DNA from: Panonychus citri | Lineage: Eukaryota > Arthropoda > Arachnida > Trombidiformes > Tetranychidae | Length of the DNA stretch: 64,000 nucleotides | Direction: 5' to 3' | NCBI RefSeq assembly: GCF_014898815.1 | Contig: NW_026515409.1 | Location: 1-64,000 of the forward strand | Part shown: piece by piece, positions 50,801 to 62,151 of the stretch | Numbering within the stretch: position 1 is the first letter of the stretch | Layout of the letters: each line of letters begins with the position of its first letter | Notes under the pieces: model-generated | Told to the model about the DNA's origin: nothing | Database searches by the model: none | What the model saw: the letters and a program-made list of their open reading frames with translations, nothing else | Translations under genes and position numbers: made by a program

Positions 50801-53363
50801 AATTTACAAATTTATGGCTACATGCCTGGAAACCGTTGAATTCAGGGCAGATCCAGTTCTGTTTAAGGATAATCTCCCGGAGAAGTTGAAAAGTTTCATC
50901 ACATTGGTAATCTTTAAATTCAAGGAAGTTTAAATCTGATTACAAATCCAAGGTGATTAATTTCCCGTCAACAATCAGCATGATACATGTAAATATACTA
51001 CAATAATCTAGTCTCTCTTTTAATATCTGCCAAATTATCTTGATATACAAAATTTACTGAAAACTGTATTATAATCATACCTCTAATCATTTTGATTAAT
51101 TTTAACTCACAAATTACAAATTAAATGCTAACAATTTATCATGACACAACATATGATATATTTGAACCAATTTTTCTCTTTATCTTTTAAATTAATTTAT
51201 TAATATTTGGTTTCTTTTTACACATTTTTGGTTCTTTCTTTGATTAATTAGAATTAGCAGCAACTATTAATTGTTTCAACTGTTTAATTACAGTATCGAC
51301 TAATTTTCTTTTATCTCGCTCATTCTTCTTTAACGAAGCAAAAATGTTACGATTTTTATCCGCTTCCTTAATCTTTTCGAGTAGATTAAGAGCAACCTGA
51401 GGATTAACTCGTAAATATTTACTATCTTGTTTACCATAATCAGCAATATAAGTTGACCATTGCCAAGTGAGAAGGAGATCAACTAATTGTCTTAATTCAG
51501 CGAAACACATTTGAAGTGTATTGTCTTCGAAACCTTTGACTGGCTCAGAGTTGGCGAAAAATTCACATTGTAACAGGTCGAGATTAAATTGTTCTAATGC
51601 TCCCATTGAAATCGCTTTGACATCTTCGTCGAGTAGAAAATTGATCAAAGATGAGGCCATGTGTTTACAGGCCGAAACACAGGCCGTTGGGCAACTTTAA
51701 GAGGTAAATTGGTGAATGCTTGAAATGTCGAGGTTAAAATTTGATGAGATCGGTAATATAAGAAGAGCAACACCCGATGATTCAACCAACAGCCAATCAT
51801 AATCAGCAATGTCCAAAAATTCATCGATTTTTTTATTAAGCAGAAAGTATATTTGAGATTCAGCGTCAGATCGAGCATCTTTGAACATCGAGCTTCCTTG
51901 AAGTTTGGCAAGATGTGATCCACCGGCTAATTCACCAACGGTAGTTGTCGAAGCGCCAATTGGTGAACCAAGTCCAGTGGCCTGTAAGGGTTGAGAAATA
52001 TATTCCTCCAAGAAACTCATTGAGTCTTCCAGGTAATTGGTGTTTATCGCGATTTGTATTAACTGAAGTAAACCAAGGCTCGGTTTCTTAATTAGAACAG
52101 ATAAACAGCCGGAAAGAGTTCGAGTAAGTAAAAGATTAGTTGACTTTCGGACCATATCCTCGATTTCAGTTTGACTTATATTAAGATCTTGTGAGAATTG
52201 TCGACAAGCGTTAATGAAACGCTTCACTTGGGTGAAAACTTTGGGTACAAACAATGAGAAAGGAAATTTTTTAGGATAATCAGAATCACCGGTTGAAATT
52301 ACTTCACCCTCATAATAAGGGAATTCACTGATTATCTTATCATATTCAGATTGAGATTCAACTTGAATTGGATGATAATTATCACCATCGAAAATTGATC
52401 TAAACAATGAACACCATTGTTTCATTAAAATCTCATTATATTGATCACGAATTTCAATGAGTAGATTGAAAAAAGGATTAACATTGTAACCATAACTTTG
52501 AAGTGTTTGACTGAACAAAATGATAATCCGTTTGATTTGGAGCATCAGATTTTCATCAGTACAATACGATGAATAGGTTCGTAGCGAGGCGATCACTGAT
52601 TGTAGAGCGTTTTCCCAAACTTCGTCAAGATATGATTTAGTTACCAAACCGGGAGCAGTATTGAGAATATGATTTTCGATGACAAAAAATCCAACAACAC
52701 CACAGAAATAATTCTTGTAACCGTCAATGTTTTCGTGCATGTTGATCGGAGGTTGAAGGACAAGTTTAGCCTGTTGTTGTCTCTGTTGGCGGTAATATAT
52801 TTCAAACAGTTCACGAGCACCAAGACAGCCGAAAATGTGAAGACACCGATAGACCGGTGAAAAATCAACAATATCGGTTCCTTTTAATTCATCTTCAGTT
52901 GATATTCCGTTTCTGGTGAAATCTGAATCTGATTCACTGTCAATCTCATCTAAATCATCTTCAATTGAAGATGACATTGTTGGTGGTGGTTTAGGGGCTC
53001 GATGTTTCTTTCGTGGGGTAATCAATGGGGCATTCGCTGAGGTGACATTGTTTAAATTGTTCATCGATGTTGAATTCAGCGAGACAATTGTTGGTAACTT
53101 TTTCCCCGTAACTTGGTGACTTGGACTGTTGGTGGAACTGTTTTCATTGGATGAAGAGTTACTCGCACTGTTAGAACTACTTGTTAATAAAGTATCTTCG
53201 ATATTCTGTTGATGAGCAGCATTTTTCATGGCAATTTCTCCAATTTGTGATGATAATTTTCTAACATTTTCCAGGAAATCCTTCAAATCTGACATGGATG
53301 CTTCCTTGATCTGCTCTCGAATCTGTGGTATTTTATCCCTCATCGATTGGGCAAATCGATAAT
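47841..53363. repeat. Segmental duplication, copy 2
   Basis: Direct copy of 28620-34175. Left of it, 47799-47840 repeats a piece of its own interior (compare 48032-48071), so the edge looks like the relic of a tandem junction. Includes the last 90 bases of the dehydrogenase with the stop codon mutated (GAATAA to GAATTA). Copy 2 has a 14-bp insertion near 48285 and many short deletions between 48990 and 51770; 51770-53363 is almost unchanged. Confidence 0.9.
48673..50917 (+). pseudogene. EXT2: EXT2, frameshifted duplicate
   Basis: Same gene as at 29437 but with the frame broken repeatedly: near 49006 (LKVYL then out of frame), near 49090, at about 49470 (a stop after LLMCP), about 50003 (one C lost), about 50095 (one G lost), about 50498 (one T lost before the splice site), and several in exon 2 between 50666 and 50890. 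Amino-acid blocks between the breaks stay nearly identical to the intact copy, including IDDDI. As written it cannot make EXT2. Confidence 0.88.
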
Positions 53364-54001
53364 GAGAAACACGAGGTAAGTAATTAGTTTCCAATTGTTC
53401 CAGAGTTTTTAATGCCGGATAGTAACGAGTCGCCTCCATTTGAGAAGTTAATTTACTGAACATTTTCAACACTGGTAAACATTGACTCAAATGATCGATC
53501 GCTGTTTCTATGTTACAAACTATTTTTCGATATCGAATCAGCTCTTCGGCTTTTCTTTGGACATTTTCAGATGATTTTTGAATATCTTGATTAATCTCAA
53601 GAATCTCTTTCTTAAGTATTTCGGCTTTGGGTCTAACTTGAAGAAGATCATGAATACAATCAACAAAATCCTGATAATTGGCATTACACATTCTCTTGAT
53701 ATCTTCATCGTGGCTTTTGATTCTAGCATCAAGTTTCTCCATAAATTTGTCGTATTCAGCACCAACAGCTCGATTACTGTATATAAATGAAAGAAGATCA
53801 AGAAAATTAGAAACAGAATAACAATAATACAAGTAATAGTGATTAAGAAAATGATTTAACATCAGAGAGATTAAGAATTTACCTGAAGACAAGACTAAGT
53901 GATGATGGATCATTTGATTCCAATTCAATGAGTAAATGATCACAGCCATTTAATTTTGAGAAAAGAGGATCAACAACAGGTGGATCTTTGGATGAATTCA
54001 T
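51244..54001 (-). CDS. Sec15: Exocyst subunit Sec15 (EXOC6), copy with full 5' end
   Basis: Exocyst subunit that recognises Rab11 on secretory vesicles. Exon 1 is 54001-53883 (MNSSKDPPVVD...LSLVF) and exon 2 is 53776-51244, joining as S|NRAVGAEYDKF. The N-terminal coiled-coil region (EYDKFMEKLDARIKSHDEDI, LPRVSHYRFAQSM), Asn/Ser-rich insert and C-terminal helices are present. Full length would be about 884 aa against about 804 in human EXOC6, the excess being the low-complexity insert. Relative to copy 1 there are three single-base deletions within 80 bp (about 51688, 51738 and 51766), each in a short homopolymer. Together they restore the frame, but stops lie between them. Either a recent lesion or a consensus error; apart from these it looks like the functional gene. 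Confidence 0.85.
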
Positions 54002-54937
54002 GGTTAATTAAGTGATTAACACTAAATTGTTCCCATCAAACAATCAATAAGAAAATATTTACCAAGAGAAAAGTGAATCAACATTGAAAAAGATACATAA
54101 GAGAATTTAGATTAAACTGAATCGGATAGCTAAACAAAATCCGAATCAATGATAAATCAATTGACATTAAGTGACATTAATCAAGAACAAAACAAAAATA
54201 CAAAACAAATCACATTGTCAAACAATTAACTTTCATTCAGCTGATCACAATTTCCAGTAACCAGGTAACCAGTTTCCCTATAAAACAGTTGTCAGGTAAT
54301 TGTGCAGGCGAATAGCGGAAAAGTTAAATCAACTCGAATTCTCTGCAAAAAAAATACAATTAAATTTTATATTTGTATATTTTTAATCAACAATTAGTAA
54401 ATCATAATCATCATAAAGTCGAAGAAAAATTTTCTCAAATTTTCTTTCAACTCGAAAATGATACAAGAAAAGAAAAAGTGTTTTACCATCTTTCTTATTT
54501 TCCACTAATTAATTGAGTTTAAATTGTAATTAGATGATATCTGAGATATTGGTAAGTATTATCGTACTTAATTAAATTGGTAAAATTAATCGATTGTTGG
54601 TCAATTAAATCTAATTAAATTGTAATCACTAAAAGTGTTGATCAACTTTTTAAACTTTCACCTCAATGAGTTTCCAAAAATCTACCGATCGTGTCGCTTG
54701 TGTTGATTTTTTTTTCATTGTTTTGATTAAAATGTTTTTTAAATTGTTTTTGTAAACAAATGTTTCCATTGTCATTATTGGTCTTAATTAGTTTAATTTA
54801 GTTAAATGATTTGATCAAAGGTAAGTTGTTACAATCACTAAATCTACTATATTGTCATATTAATGAATTTGTTTTCGTTTTATGCTTTTCTCCTTTGTGT
54901 CCACTGAATTGTCCGTTTAGGTTGAGAAAATAGTAAA
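54002..54937. other. Divergent spacer between Sec15 and the 379-aa gene
   Basis: AT-rich; presumably holds both promoters. No other feature seen. Confidence 0.5.
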
Positions 54938-56354
54938 ATGGATAATCAGACAGAATCTAATTGTGATCAGATTCAGAATCAATTATCTGATTCTGATAAT
55001 TTTTCACTTGGTAAAGTGAAAAATGAAACCCAAGATGAAACAATGGATAACAATGTTTTTGGTAATTATCATCTGAAGTGGTATTTTTGTTTTCTTTTTT
55101 TTTCTCTTTGTAACATTTAGATTTTGTCACTTTGTTTCAATTTACTAAACATTGAAAATTGTTTACTTTTTTATTTCTCTTAATAGAAACATCAATTGCA
55201 TTACCAGTCAGCCTACCTGTGATTAATGACCAATCTCTTAGTCTATTAAATGAAGAAGTGACTGAAGATCAACTTGCAGCGTTTTTAGGTGATTATTTTG
55301 CAAACAATCAAGAAACATTTTCCAGTGATAATACAACGACGACGACAACATCTTTGGTTAAACAGGAAAAAGAAACGAATTCCAACAATCTTAATTTTTT
55401 TGATAATTCTAAATCAAATGAGGATAAGATGGATCAACAACCAGAGGCGATAATCAATTCTGAACAGTCTCATAATCAAGGGTTGAACAATTATCCAAAT
55501 CAAAGTCCCTCGAATGTTTTTCAATCCTCTGAAATCAGAATGGCCACTTATACACCTTCGATCAATAGGCCTTCATTTCAAGGTCCCTCACCACAATCAT
55601 TATCTCTTGTTAGTAGTATGAATGGTAATTTCGTAATGCCCAGTTCAAGTGTTCCTCAGCAATCATATATGGGTGGAAATATCTCCCAATCTCCTGGATA
55701 TCAATGGGATCTTGGTAGCTCAACGCGAGTCCCGCCAGTATTTTCTAAATCAAATTCTGATAATTATTTTGCTCGATTATTTGATCCATTTGGAAATGTT
55801 CTTAATCAACAGAACCGTCAGATGGGCCAAAACACCAATACAAATTCAAACAAATCAACTGGAGTAAAAAATGGCGTAAGAATCAGTTAATATATTGTTA
55901 GGTTTACATTAATGAATTATCTTTACTAAATTTCTATCATTAATTTATATTGTCCAGTCATGATAGAATTGAGATTCTAATTTTCTGATAATTAATTCTA
56001 ATGGATTTTTTTTTGTACAATTTACAGAGGATTCGAAGGTATTTCAATGATAATCATGCCTCTCACATGCGAAATACATTTAACAGGATCAACCAACAAA
56101 CATCAGTCGATTTTGACTTAATGACAAAAGTTTTCAACGATCTCAAAGCACCGTACGAGCTTCCATTCACCAAAGAACAAGTTATCGAATGTTATGATTG
56201 GTTCGTGGGTGCAATACAATATAATTATGTTCCAGGAAGACGAAAACAATTACCTCGCGAAACAAATCAAAGTGCTTTGAGAGATGAATTAAGAATGATC
56301 GAAGCGGCGAAAAAAGCAGCTGACCCTTCGAAAGAAGTAATTTGCCTGGACTGA
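54938..56354 (+). CDS. Unrecognised 379-aa protein, low-complexity middle and structured C-terminus
   Basis: Three exons (54938-55061, 55187-55875, 56028-56354) join in phases 1 and 0. The first 45 residues are acidic and Asn/Gln-rich. The middle is rich in Asn, Ser, Gln and Pro and looks disordered (TTTTTSLVKQEKE, a possible sumoylation-type VKQE). The last 109 residues are different in character: RIRRYFNDNH, FDLMTKVFNDLKAPYELPFTKEQ, VIECYDWFVGAIQ, then basic VPGRRKQLPRE and the end KEVICLD. This layout suggests a nuclear regulator with one C-terminal helical domain, but I do not recognise the domain. Splice sites and frame agreement make the gene itself solid. Confidence 0.75.
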
Positions 56355-56788
56355 GTCGATAACTCGATATTCATTGACCTAATTTTTTGAAACCATCAAC
56401 TTTGTAAATCGCCACAATAAAAGACTTCTCATTATTTTAATGAAATATTAGGTTCATACACAGTAGTTTACAATCACAGTTATTTTATTGATTAATAAGA
56501 AAACGAGTAAATTGAGTTTTGTTGTGTTTTAATCGCAAAAAAATCATTTGATCAACGATAGAGACATTTGAAAGTGAAATGCAACAAGTTTACTCTTTGC
56601 TTGTGTTGATTGTTATTCTTTTAATTGTTGATTAGATCAGATTGACTAATCTGAATCGTTGGAAAGTTAAATTGTCGTTTTGTTGGTGATTCGTCTTTGT
56701 GATTCACTTTCACTGTTGGATTTTTTTTTCTGATCATTGGTTTTCTTTTGCTGTTTTTTTGCTCGTTTTTTTTTTAATTATCGGTAAT
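56355..56788. other. Convergent spacer
   Basis: 3' flanks of the 379-aa gene and the first ML gene; AATAAA at 56417 could serve the former. Otherwise AT-rich. Confidence 0.5.
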
Positions 56789-57510
56789 TTATACGAATTT
56801 AACTCCAACGTTAACTTTCATACAAGCTAATTCTTTATCCTCATGGTTAATCTTCATGCTCATGGAATAATCTCCCTGTTAATGAGTAGGAAAAATTTGG
56901 ATTATTTTATGTTGGTAAAATATTCGATCGTTAATCATCACAATTAGAGTTAATGTGATTTATACCAATCAGCATTTCTGATTTTCAGATTTCTCTAAGT
57001 TGTTATTGATCAACATTTCTTTTTACTTACATTTCCAATGGCTAATAAGGCTGGAGGGAAGAGACCGAAGTTGAGTTGGTAATTAACATTGGCTACATAA
57101 TCGCCGGGTTCCGATGGGCATTTGCACTCTTGATTAGCAGATTCAAGGATGGCACAAACGAGTTTCCGGTGAATCTTGAAAATCTCACACAAAGTCATTG
57201 TACAAGAACCGATTCCATTGAGACAGGGAACCCAAATCGGTAAATTTTGACCAAGAACTCTCAGGTTTTTGTTGATTTTTATGGTGACCACTGAGTCCCC
57301 TGAAATTGGTGTCGCTTGGGTGGCGTTAACTGAAATTCGGATGGGATCTTCTCTACCGATTCTGATTGGATTGTCAAGGTCGATTTTATGAACTTTTATT
57401 ATTGCATCTCGACCACCACAGTCTTCCCATGATGGTATTTTTATCTTGGATTTGGCCTCAACTTGTACTGTAGAAATTAAGAAACAAACAAAAATAACGT
57501 AGAAAAACAT
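56789..57510 (-). CDS. ML-domain lipid-binding protein, GM2-activator-like (1 of 3)
   Basis: Secreted or lysosomal beta-cup protein of the MD-2-related lipid-recognition family. Exons 57510-57031 and 56875-56789 join in phase 0 and give 188 aa. A signal peptide (FFYVIFVCFLISTVQVEA, residues 2-19) precedes SWEDCGG. Cysteines follow the GM2-activator pattern: an early Cys, VPCLNGIGSC, LCEIF, VCAIL, ECKCPSEPGDY and a final Cys in the last strand (LACMKVNV). This resembles GM2A more than NPC2. Ligand cannot be told from sequence. The gene heads away from two related genes on the other strand. Confidence 0.87.
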
Positions 57511-58333
57511 TTTATTAGAATAAAATTTGTTACTTTTATCAAAAAGGCAAGAATAGAATTCAAATTACTTTTTGGCTTCGATTTGGTTTTATACAATTTT
57601 CTCAGTTGTTTCCATCATCAATTAAGAATATTATTCCATGTTGATTAGATCAATGGACTTGATTGTGTCAGTTAATTGAAACGCCTCTGAAAATCAGAAT
57701 AAATAATCAAGATGAACTCAATTAACGAAGGATTGAAACATGAATTCGTCGATATATTTATCGACACCTTGACAATGAAATTCCAAATCAACCTCAACAT
57801 GATCTTATGAATTGATTAAGATTCTCATGATATCAAAACTCTATTTAAATGGTGATCAGAAAACGGGAATAACCGATTGATTTTCCATTCGAATCTGATC
57901 TGATTTAATTTGTTAACAAAGTTAATTAATCGACATAATTGTCTTAATCAACCTTCTCCAAATCGACACTTGGACAGATTTTATTGATCTATTGTTAGAA
58001 ACAATGAACAATTGATTACCATTGATAAATTAAAACAATTGACAGGATTTTCAGAAAATTCTGTTAACTAGTGATTCTAAAAGTGGAACAAAAATTTTTA
58101 ATCAAATTGAAATTCAACAATTAAAAATTATTAAACTGACTTCAACTCTGAACTTGACCATTCGGACATGAGGATACTTACTGAATATTAAATACGATAT
58201 TTTTAATCAAATGATTATAATGAAGCAGAAAATTCAATCAATCAAACAATTAACAATCAAACTTTACTTCCTTTTAAAATTAACAACGAATCAAATTATT
58301 TTTAATTCCAAATGATATCAGTTTAGTTTGAAA
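57511..58333. other. Divergent spacer between ML genes 1 and 2
   Basis: AT-rich, holding both promoters. Nothing else seen. Confidence 0.5.
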
Positions 58334-59157
58334 ATGAATTTCTTTTCTCCAATAAATCAACTGATTGCAATAATTGTTATCTGTTTGATTAACTTTCCAT
58401 TGATTGTTTTTTCACTTTCATGGTCTAATTGTGAATCAGATAATCCAATTCTTACCTTCAACTCGTTAACAATTGAAGGTGATCCCATTGTAATCGGTGA
58501 TCCTGTTAAACCATTGAAAGTATCTTTAGATGTAAATCTAACAAAACCAATCGATGATCAGTTAATTGTTAAAATCTCAATTAGCAAAGTATTTACGATA
58601 TTCGGTAAGCGATTAACTTTACCCAGTTTCCCCTGTATCAAAGGCTATGGTTCCTGTGAACGTAATCTATGTGATTTTTTGACCAGCGATGAAAATAGTT
58701 TCGGGTGTCCGTTAATTAGATCACTCGATCGACCCTGTTTGTGTCCCATTGATCCTGGCCAGTTAATTGTCAACGATTTCAATGGTCACATTGACTTGTC
58801 CAATGTTCCCAAGATGCTCCTTTGGTTGTCATCTGTAAGTTTATATTTTAATTGTTGAACTAAATCATCAATTTGAATCATTGATTGTATTCAAGATCTA
58901 ATGTTTTTGTGCATCTAAATTGGTAATCATGTGATTATTAATTATCCGATTGAATTGTTATCCTCTGATTTTGATTCAATCATTGATAGATTTTTACATT
59001 TGTATTGTTGGTTGTTGATTAATTATTTCGTTTCTTGATTACTTGATAGGGTGATTATAATGTTAATATTGTGATTAATAGGGATGACCAGTCAGTGACC
59101 TGCCTTGATTTGGATTTGGATCTTGAGATGACCAATATTTCCCATGAGGAAGATTAA
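58334..59157 (+). CDS. ML-domain lipid-binding protein, GM2-activator-like (2 of 3)
   Basis: Exons 58334-58834 and 59050-59157, phase 0, 202 aa. N-terminal hydrophobic signal (LIAIIVICLINFPLIVFSL) then SWSNCES. Landmarks: IVIGDPVKPLKVSLDV, LPSFPCIKGYGSCERNLCDF, CPLI, PCLCPIDPGQ and, in exon 2, GDYNVNIVINRDDQSVTCLDLDLDLE. The intron falls at the same place and phase as in the first gene, just before the GDY strand. Ends in an acidic tail (SHEED). Start set at the ATG; an upstream TTG in frame is not used. Confidence 0.87.
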
Positions 59158-59678
59158 TTGTTACAATTTAATTAACTGTTGAAACTGATTAATTGTCGCA
59201 TGGAAACAAAAAGAAAAGGATAAATCAAATCAAATGATGGAAAACATAATTATCACAATTGAAATGATTAAATCAAATGAAGGAAAATGAATGAAAATAT
59301 ATAAACACAATTGTATCGTTGATTGTTACAATCAGTTAGTGATTAAATAATTATACAAAAACTCATCCCAACGATTTTCTTGTCAACATAATTTAAATGA
59401 TAATTAAATGACTCAAAGATTGATTAAACTCAATTGTGATCATAAAACCAGGAATTAAACAACAATCACTTTAATCGCTACAACAATTAGTTAATTAGCG
59501 AAAATATCGCTGATTATGATTAGGCAAAACCTTAAACCGATAAATGTTTTCATTCTGATTGCTTATAAACAATAACAATTTAATGATAACCGTTAATTGT
59601 ACAAAAAACACTCTCAAACAGTTGATAGTTAGTAAATTGTTCCAATCATTTCAACAGTAAGGAGATTGAAATTTGAAA
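59158..59678. other. Spacer between ML genes 2 and 3
   Basis: AT-rich; no feature I can support. Confidence 0.5.
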
Positions 59679-60449
59679 ATGTATTTAAAACTTGTAACTT
59701 TTTTCTTAATTGTCTCAATTGTTTCATCTGATCCAATTTCATACACTGAATGTGACATCGAAACCAACATCGGTAAATTGGACTCTCTTGTAGTCCCTGG
59801 TGATCCAATTGTCGTTGGTACCTCACATCCCGTTGATCTTTCCCTATCTGGAAGCATTGACTCTGCCGTTAACGACGATGTTGATCTGGTTCTTAAAATC
59901 GAGAAGCAAATCTCCGTTTTCGGGATCAAAAAGTGGATCTCAGTTCCTTGTATCGATGATTATGGTTCGTGTACACAGAAATTGATTGATTATGTTACTC
60001 GTTACAACGAAACTTTTGTCTGCAAATTACTGACCCAAATGGGCAAACCCTGTTCGATGCCCTTTTTACCTGGACAATATTCAGTATCTAATTTCATAAT
60101 TCCAGTTAATTTATCCAAAATTCCCCAGGCAATTTTGTCTCTTGCAAATGTAAGTTAAACACTCAGATTTAATTCTTATTTACTTTACAATTTGAACTCT
60201 AATTTGTGTCTTCCGCTTCTCAACATTATCTTTAATTTCCAGGGTAAAATCAAAGTTCATTTGGAAATCAAAAATGATTCTGTTCTCTATTGTGTTGATG
60301 TAGTTATTGATCTTGATCTTGAATCAAATACTGATGATGGTAAACTAATTGTTGATGAAACTAATCATTCTGAAAATGATCAACAAGCTGACGATTTATC
60401 TTCACAATATGGTGGATGGGCTGATTTCAATCCCTTCTGGAATGATTAG
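59679..60449 (+). CDS. ML-domain lipid-binding protein, GM2-activator-like, acidic C-terminal tail (3 of 3)
   Basis: Exons 59679-60149 and 60243-60449, phase 0, 225 aa. Signal peptide (YLKLVTFFLIVSIVSS) then YTECDIE. Landmarks: LVVPGDPIVVGTSHPVDLSLSG, VPCIDDYGSC, FVCKLL, PCSMPFLPGQY and, after the intron at the shared position, GKIKVHLEIKNDSVLYCVDVVIDLDL. Unlike its two neighbours it continues for about 45 residues beyond the ML fold with an acidic, Asp/Glu/Asn-rich tail ending in WADFNPFWND. The usual CxC before PxxPG is CSM here, so one cysteine of the family pattern is missing. Confidence 0.87.
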
Positions 60450-60825
60450 ATAATTGTAAACTTTTTTTCGTTTTGTTCAATTTAAAACTTTACAAATGAT
60501 TTGAACCAAATTAAAGTTAACAGATTCAACGATTAGACGAATACAATTCTGATACAATGATCAAAGTTCTCATACACTGTGATAAGATATAATGATAAGA
60601 AAAATGAATTTTCAACAAGAATCTATCATAAATCAATTCTAAATTAACGTTAATTGTTGAAAAAAATTTTCCTCTTTTTGAATTAACCGCTTTTCTTTAC
60701 TCAAGTGTTTGTTTACATTTGATTCAACAAATGTTGAGAAATAATTTTGTGCTTTTATTATTCTGTGTCTTTGATTTAAATTTAATTGTGGTTTCAATTT
60801 ATAATTGAGTTAATTTGTCGACAAG
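60450..60825. other. Spacer before NSRP1
   Basis: AT-rich; presumably the NSRP1 promoter. Nothing else seen. Confidence 0.5.
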
Positions 60826-61770
60826 ATGGGAAGTAATGTAATCGCTCAGAAGAATATTAAAAAGGCTTTGGAAGAGGATCCCAGTATTTTTGAATATGAT
60901 GAGATTTACGAAGACATAAAGAAGGACAATAAGCCGGTTGATGATTTAAAGAAAAACGAACCTAAGAAAGAATTGAAATCTAAGTATATTTCCAATTTAC
61001 TTAAAACTGCTAATAAAAGAAAACAGGAATCTGAACAAAGATTTGATCGTAAAATTCAAGCTGAAAGGGAAGCGGAAGGTGAACAATTCGCGGACAAGGA
61101 AACGTTTATTTCTGCTTCTTACAAGCAAAAGTTGGAAGAGAAAAGGATTGCCGAGGAAAAAGCAAAGATGGAAGAAGCTTTGGAAGAAGCGATGGACGTG
61201 AAAAAACAGAAAGATCTCAGTGGATTTTATACATATTTTCTAAATAATACTCTTACCAATGAAGCGAAAAAGAAACAAGATGAGAAAATTGAAGAAGAGA
61301 AAAAAGCAAAAATCAAGAGAAAACAGAGCTACCGGCCTCGAGAGGCTCGACAAAATTCAATGGAAGATGATGATTCTACTATTACATGTAAAAAACTACG
61401 AGAAGATAAACAAAAAAACAACGAAGAAGAAAAAGGAAAAGAAAAGAAAAAAGAATCAGCCCGTTTTATCGATGGTGATGCTGATGTCGAACATGAATCG
61501 GAGTCTGAATCAGAATCAGAATCAGATACAGAGAATGATGTTCCAAGTGGTGGTCATGTTAATGAAGAAGAAGTAAAATCAACCGTTGAACCAAAAGAAA
61601 GTGAAGTGATTAAAGACGAAGTGAAATCCGACGAACCCAAGTTATCACATGAAGAGATTAAAAAACAGAAATTAGATGCAATTTTTAAGAAGCGAACTGT
61701 TGGTCAAGTGTTCGAAGATGCTGTCCAGAGATATTCAGCTAGAGTTGCTGATCGTTTATTGTCCACATAA
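60826..61770 (+). CDS. NSRP1: Nuclear speckle splicing regulatory protein 1 (CCDC55 family)
   Basis: RNA-binding regulator of alternative splicing in nuclear speckles. Single exon, 314 aa. The conserved N-terminal domain is clear: QKNIKKALEEDPSIFEYDEIYEDI, then PKKELKSKYISNLLKTANKRKQE and a coiled-coil (about residues 60-130, with DKETFISASYKQKLEEKRI). LSGFYTYFLNN, a family signature, lies near residue 129. The second half is a charged Lys/Glu/Ser-rich disordered tract with an SESESESES run, ending with the conserved IFKKRTVGQVFEDAVQRY. Shorter than the human protein (about 558 aa), mainly in the charged region. Confidence 0.92.
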   Translation: MGSNVIAQKNIKKALEEDPSIFEYDEIYEDIKKDNKPVDDLKKNEPKKELKSKYISNLLKTANKRKQESEQRFDRKIQAEREAEGEQFADKETFISASYKQKLEEKRIAEEKAKMEEALEEAMDVKKQKDLSGFYTYFLNNTLTNEAKKKQDEKIEEEKKAKIKRKQSYRPREARQNSMEDDDSTITCKKLREDKQKNNEEEKGKEKKKESARFIDGDADVEHESESESESESDTENDVPSGGHVNEEEVKSTVEPKESEVIKDEVKSDEPKLSHEEIKKQKLDAIFKKRTVGQVFEDAVQRYSARVADRLLST

Positions 61771-62151
61771 TAGAAAAATCAACAGCCTGTAATCGAATCG
61801 CATCTCAGTTAAAGTTCACTTATTATCTTAATTTAATCGGAGCAAAAAATTAAGAATCGTGCAGAAAAACAATTTGCCTCAAGTAACAATTACATCTCAT
61901 AAACTTGTGACTTGTTGAGGATAATCAACATTGATTATCTTCAACTTGGAGATCAATTTAATCAACAGTCTGAGTAACAGAGTGTCTTGGTTTTCACTTA
62001 TCTCAATTGTTACTAACAATCAACATCAACATTGGATTTTAATTTTGTTTGATTCCAACTACATAGTTAATTGAAAGATCAAGTTAATCCTCCAATAATT
62101 ACTGTCTATTCTTGGCTTTTTGTTTAACAATTTAATTGTGATTAAGTTATT
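61771..62151. other. Spacer between NSRP1 and DPYD
   Basis: AT-rich; no feature beyond presumed 3'UTR and promoter. Confidence 0.5.

Noticed and set aside
52641..53119. Open frames antisense to, or out of frame with, Sec15 (also at 33453-33931)
   Set aside because: Shadows of the conserved Sec15 coding frame, repeated only because the block is duplicated.
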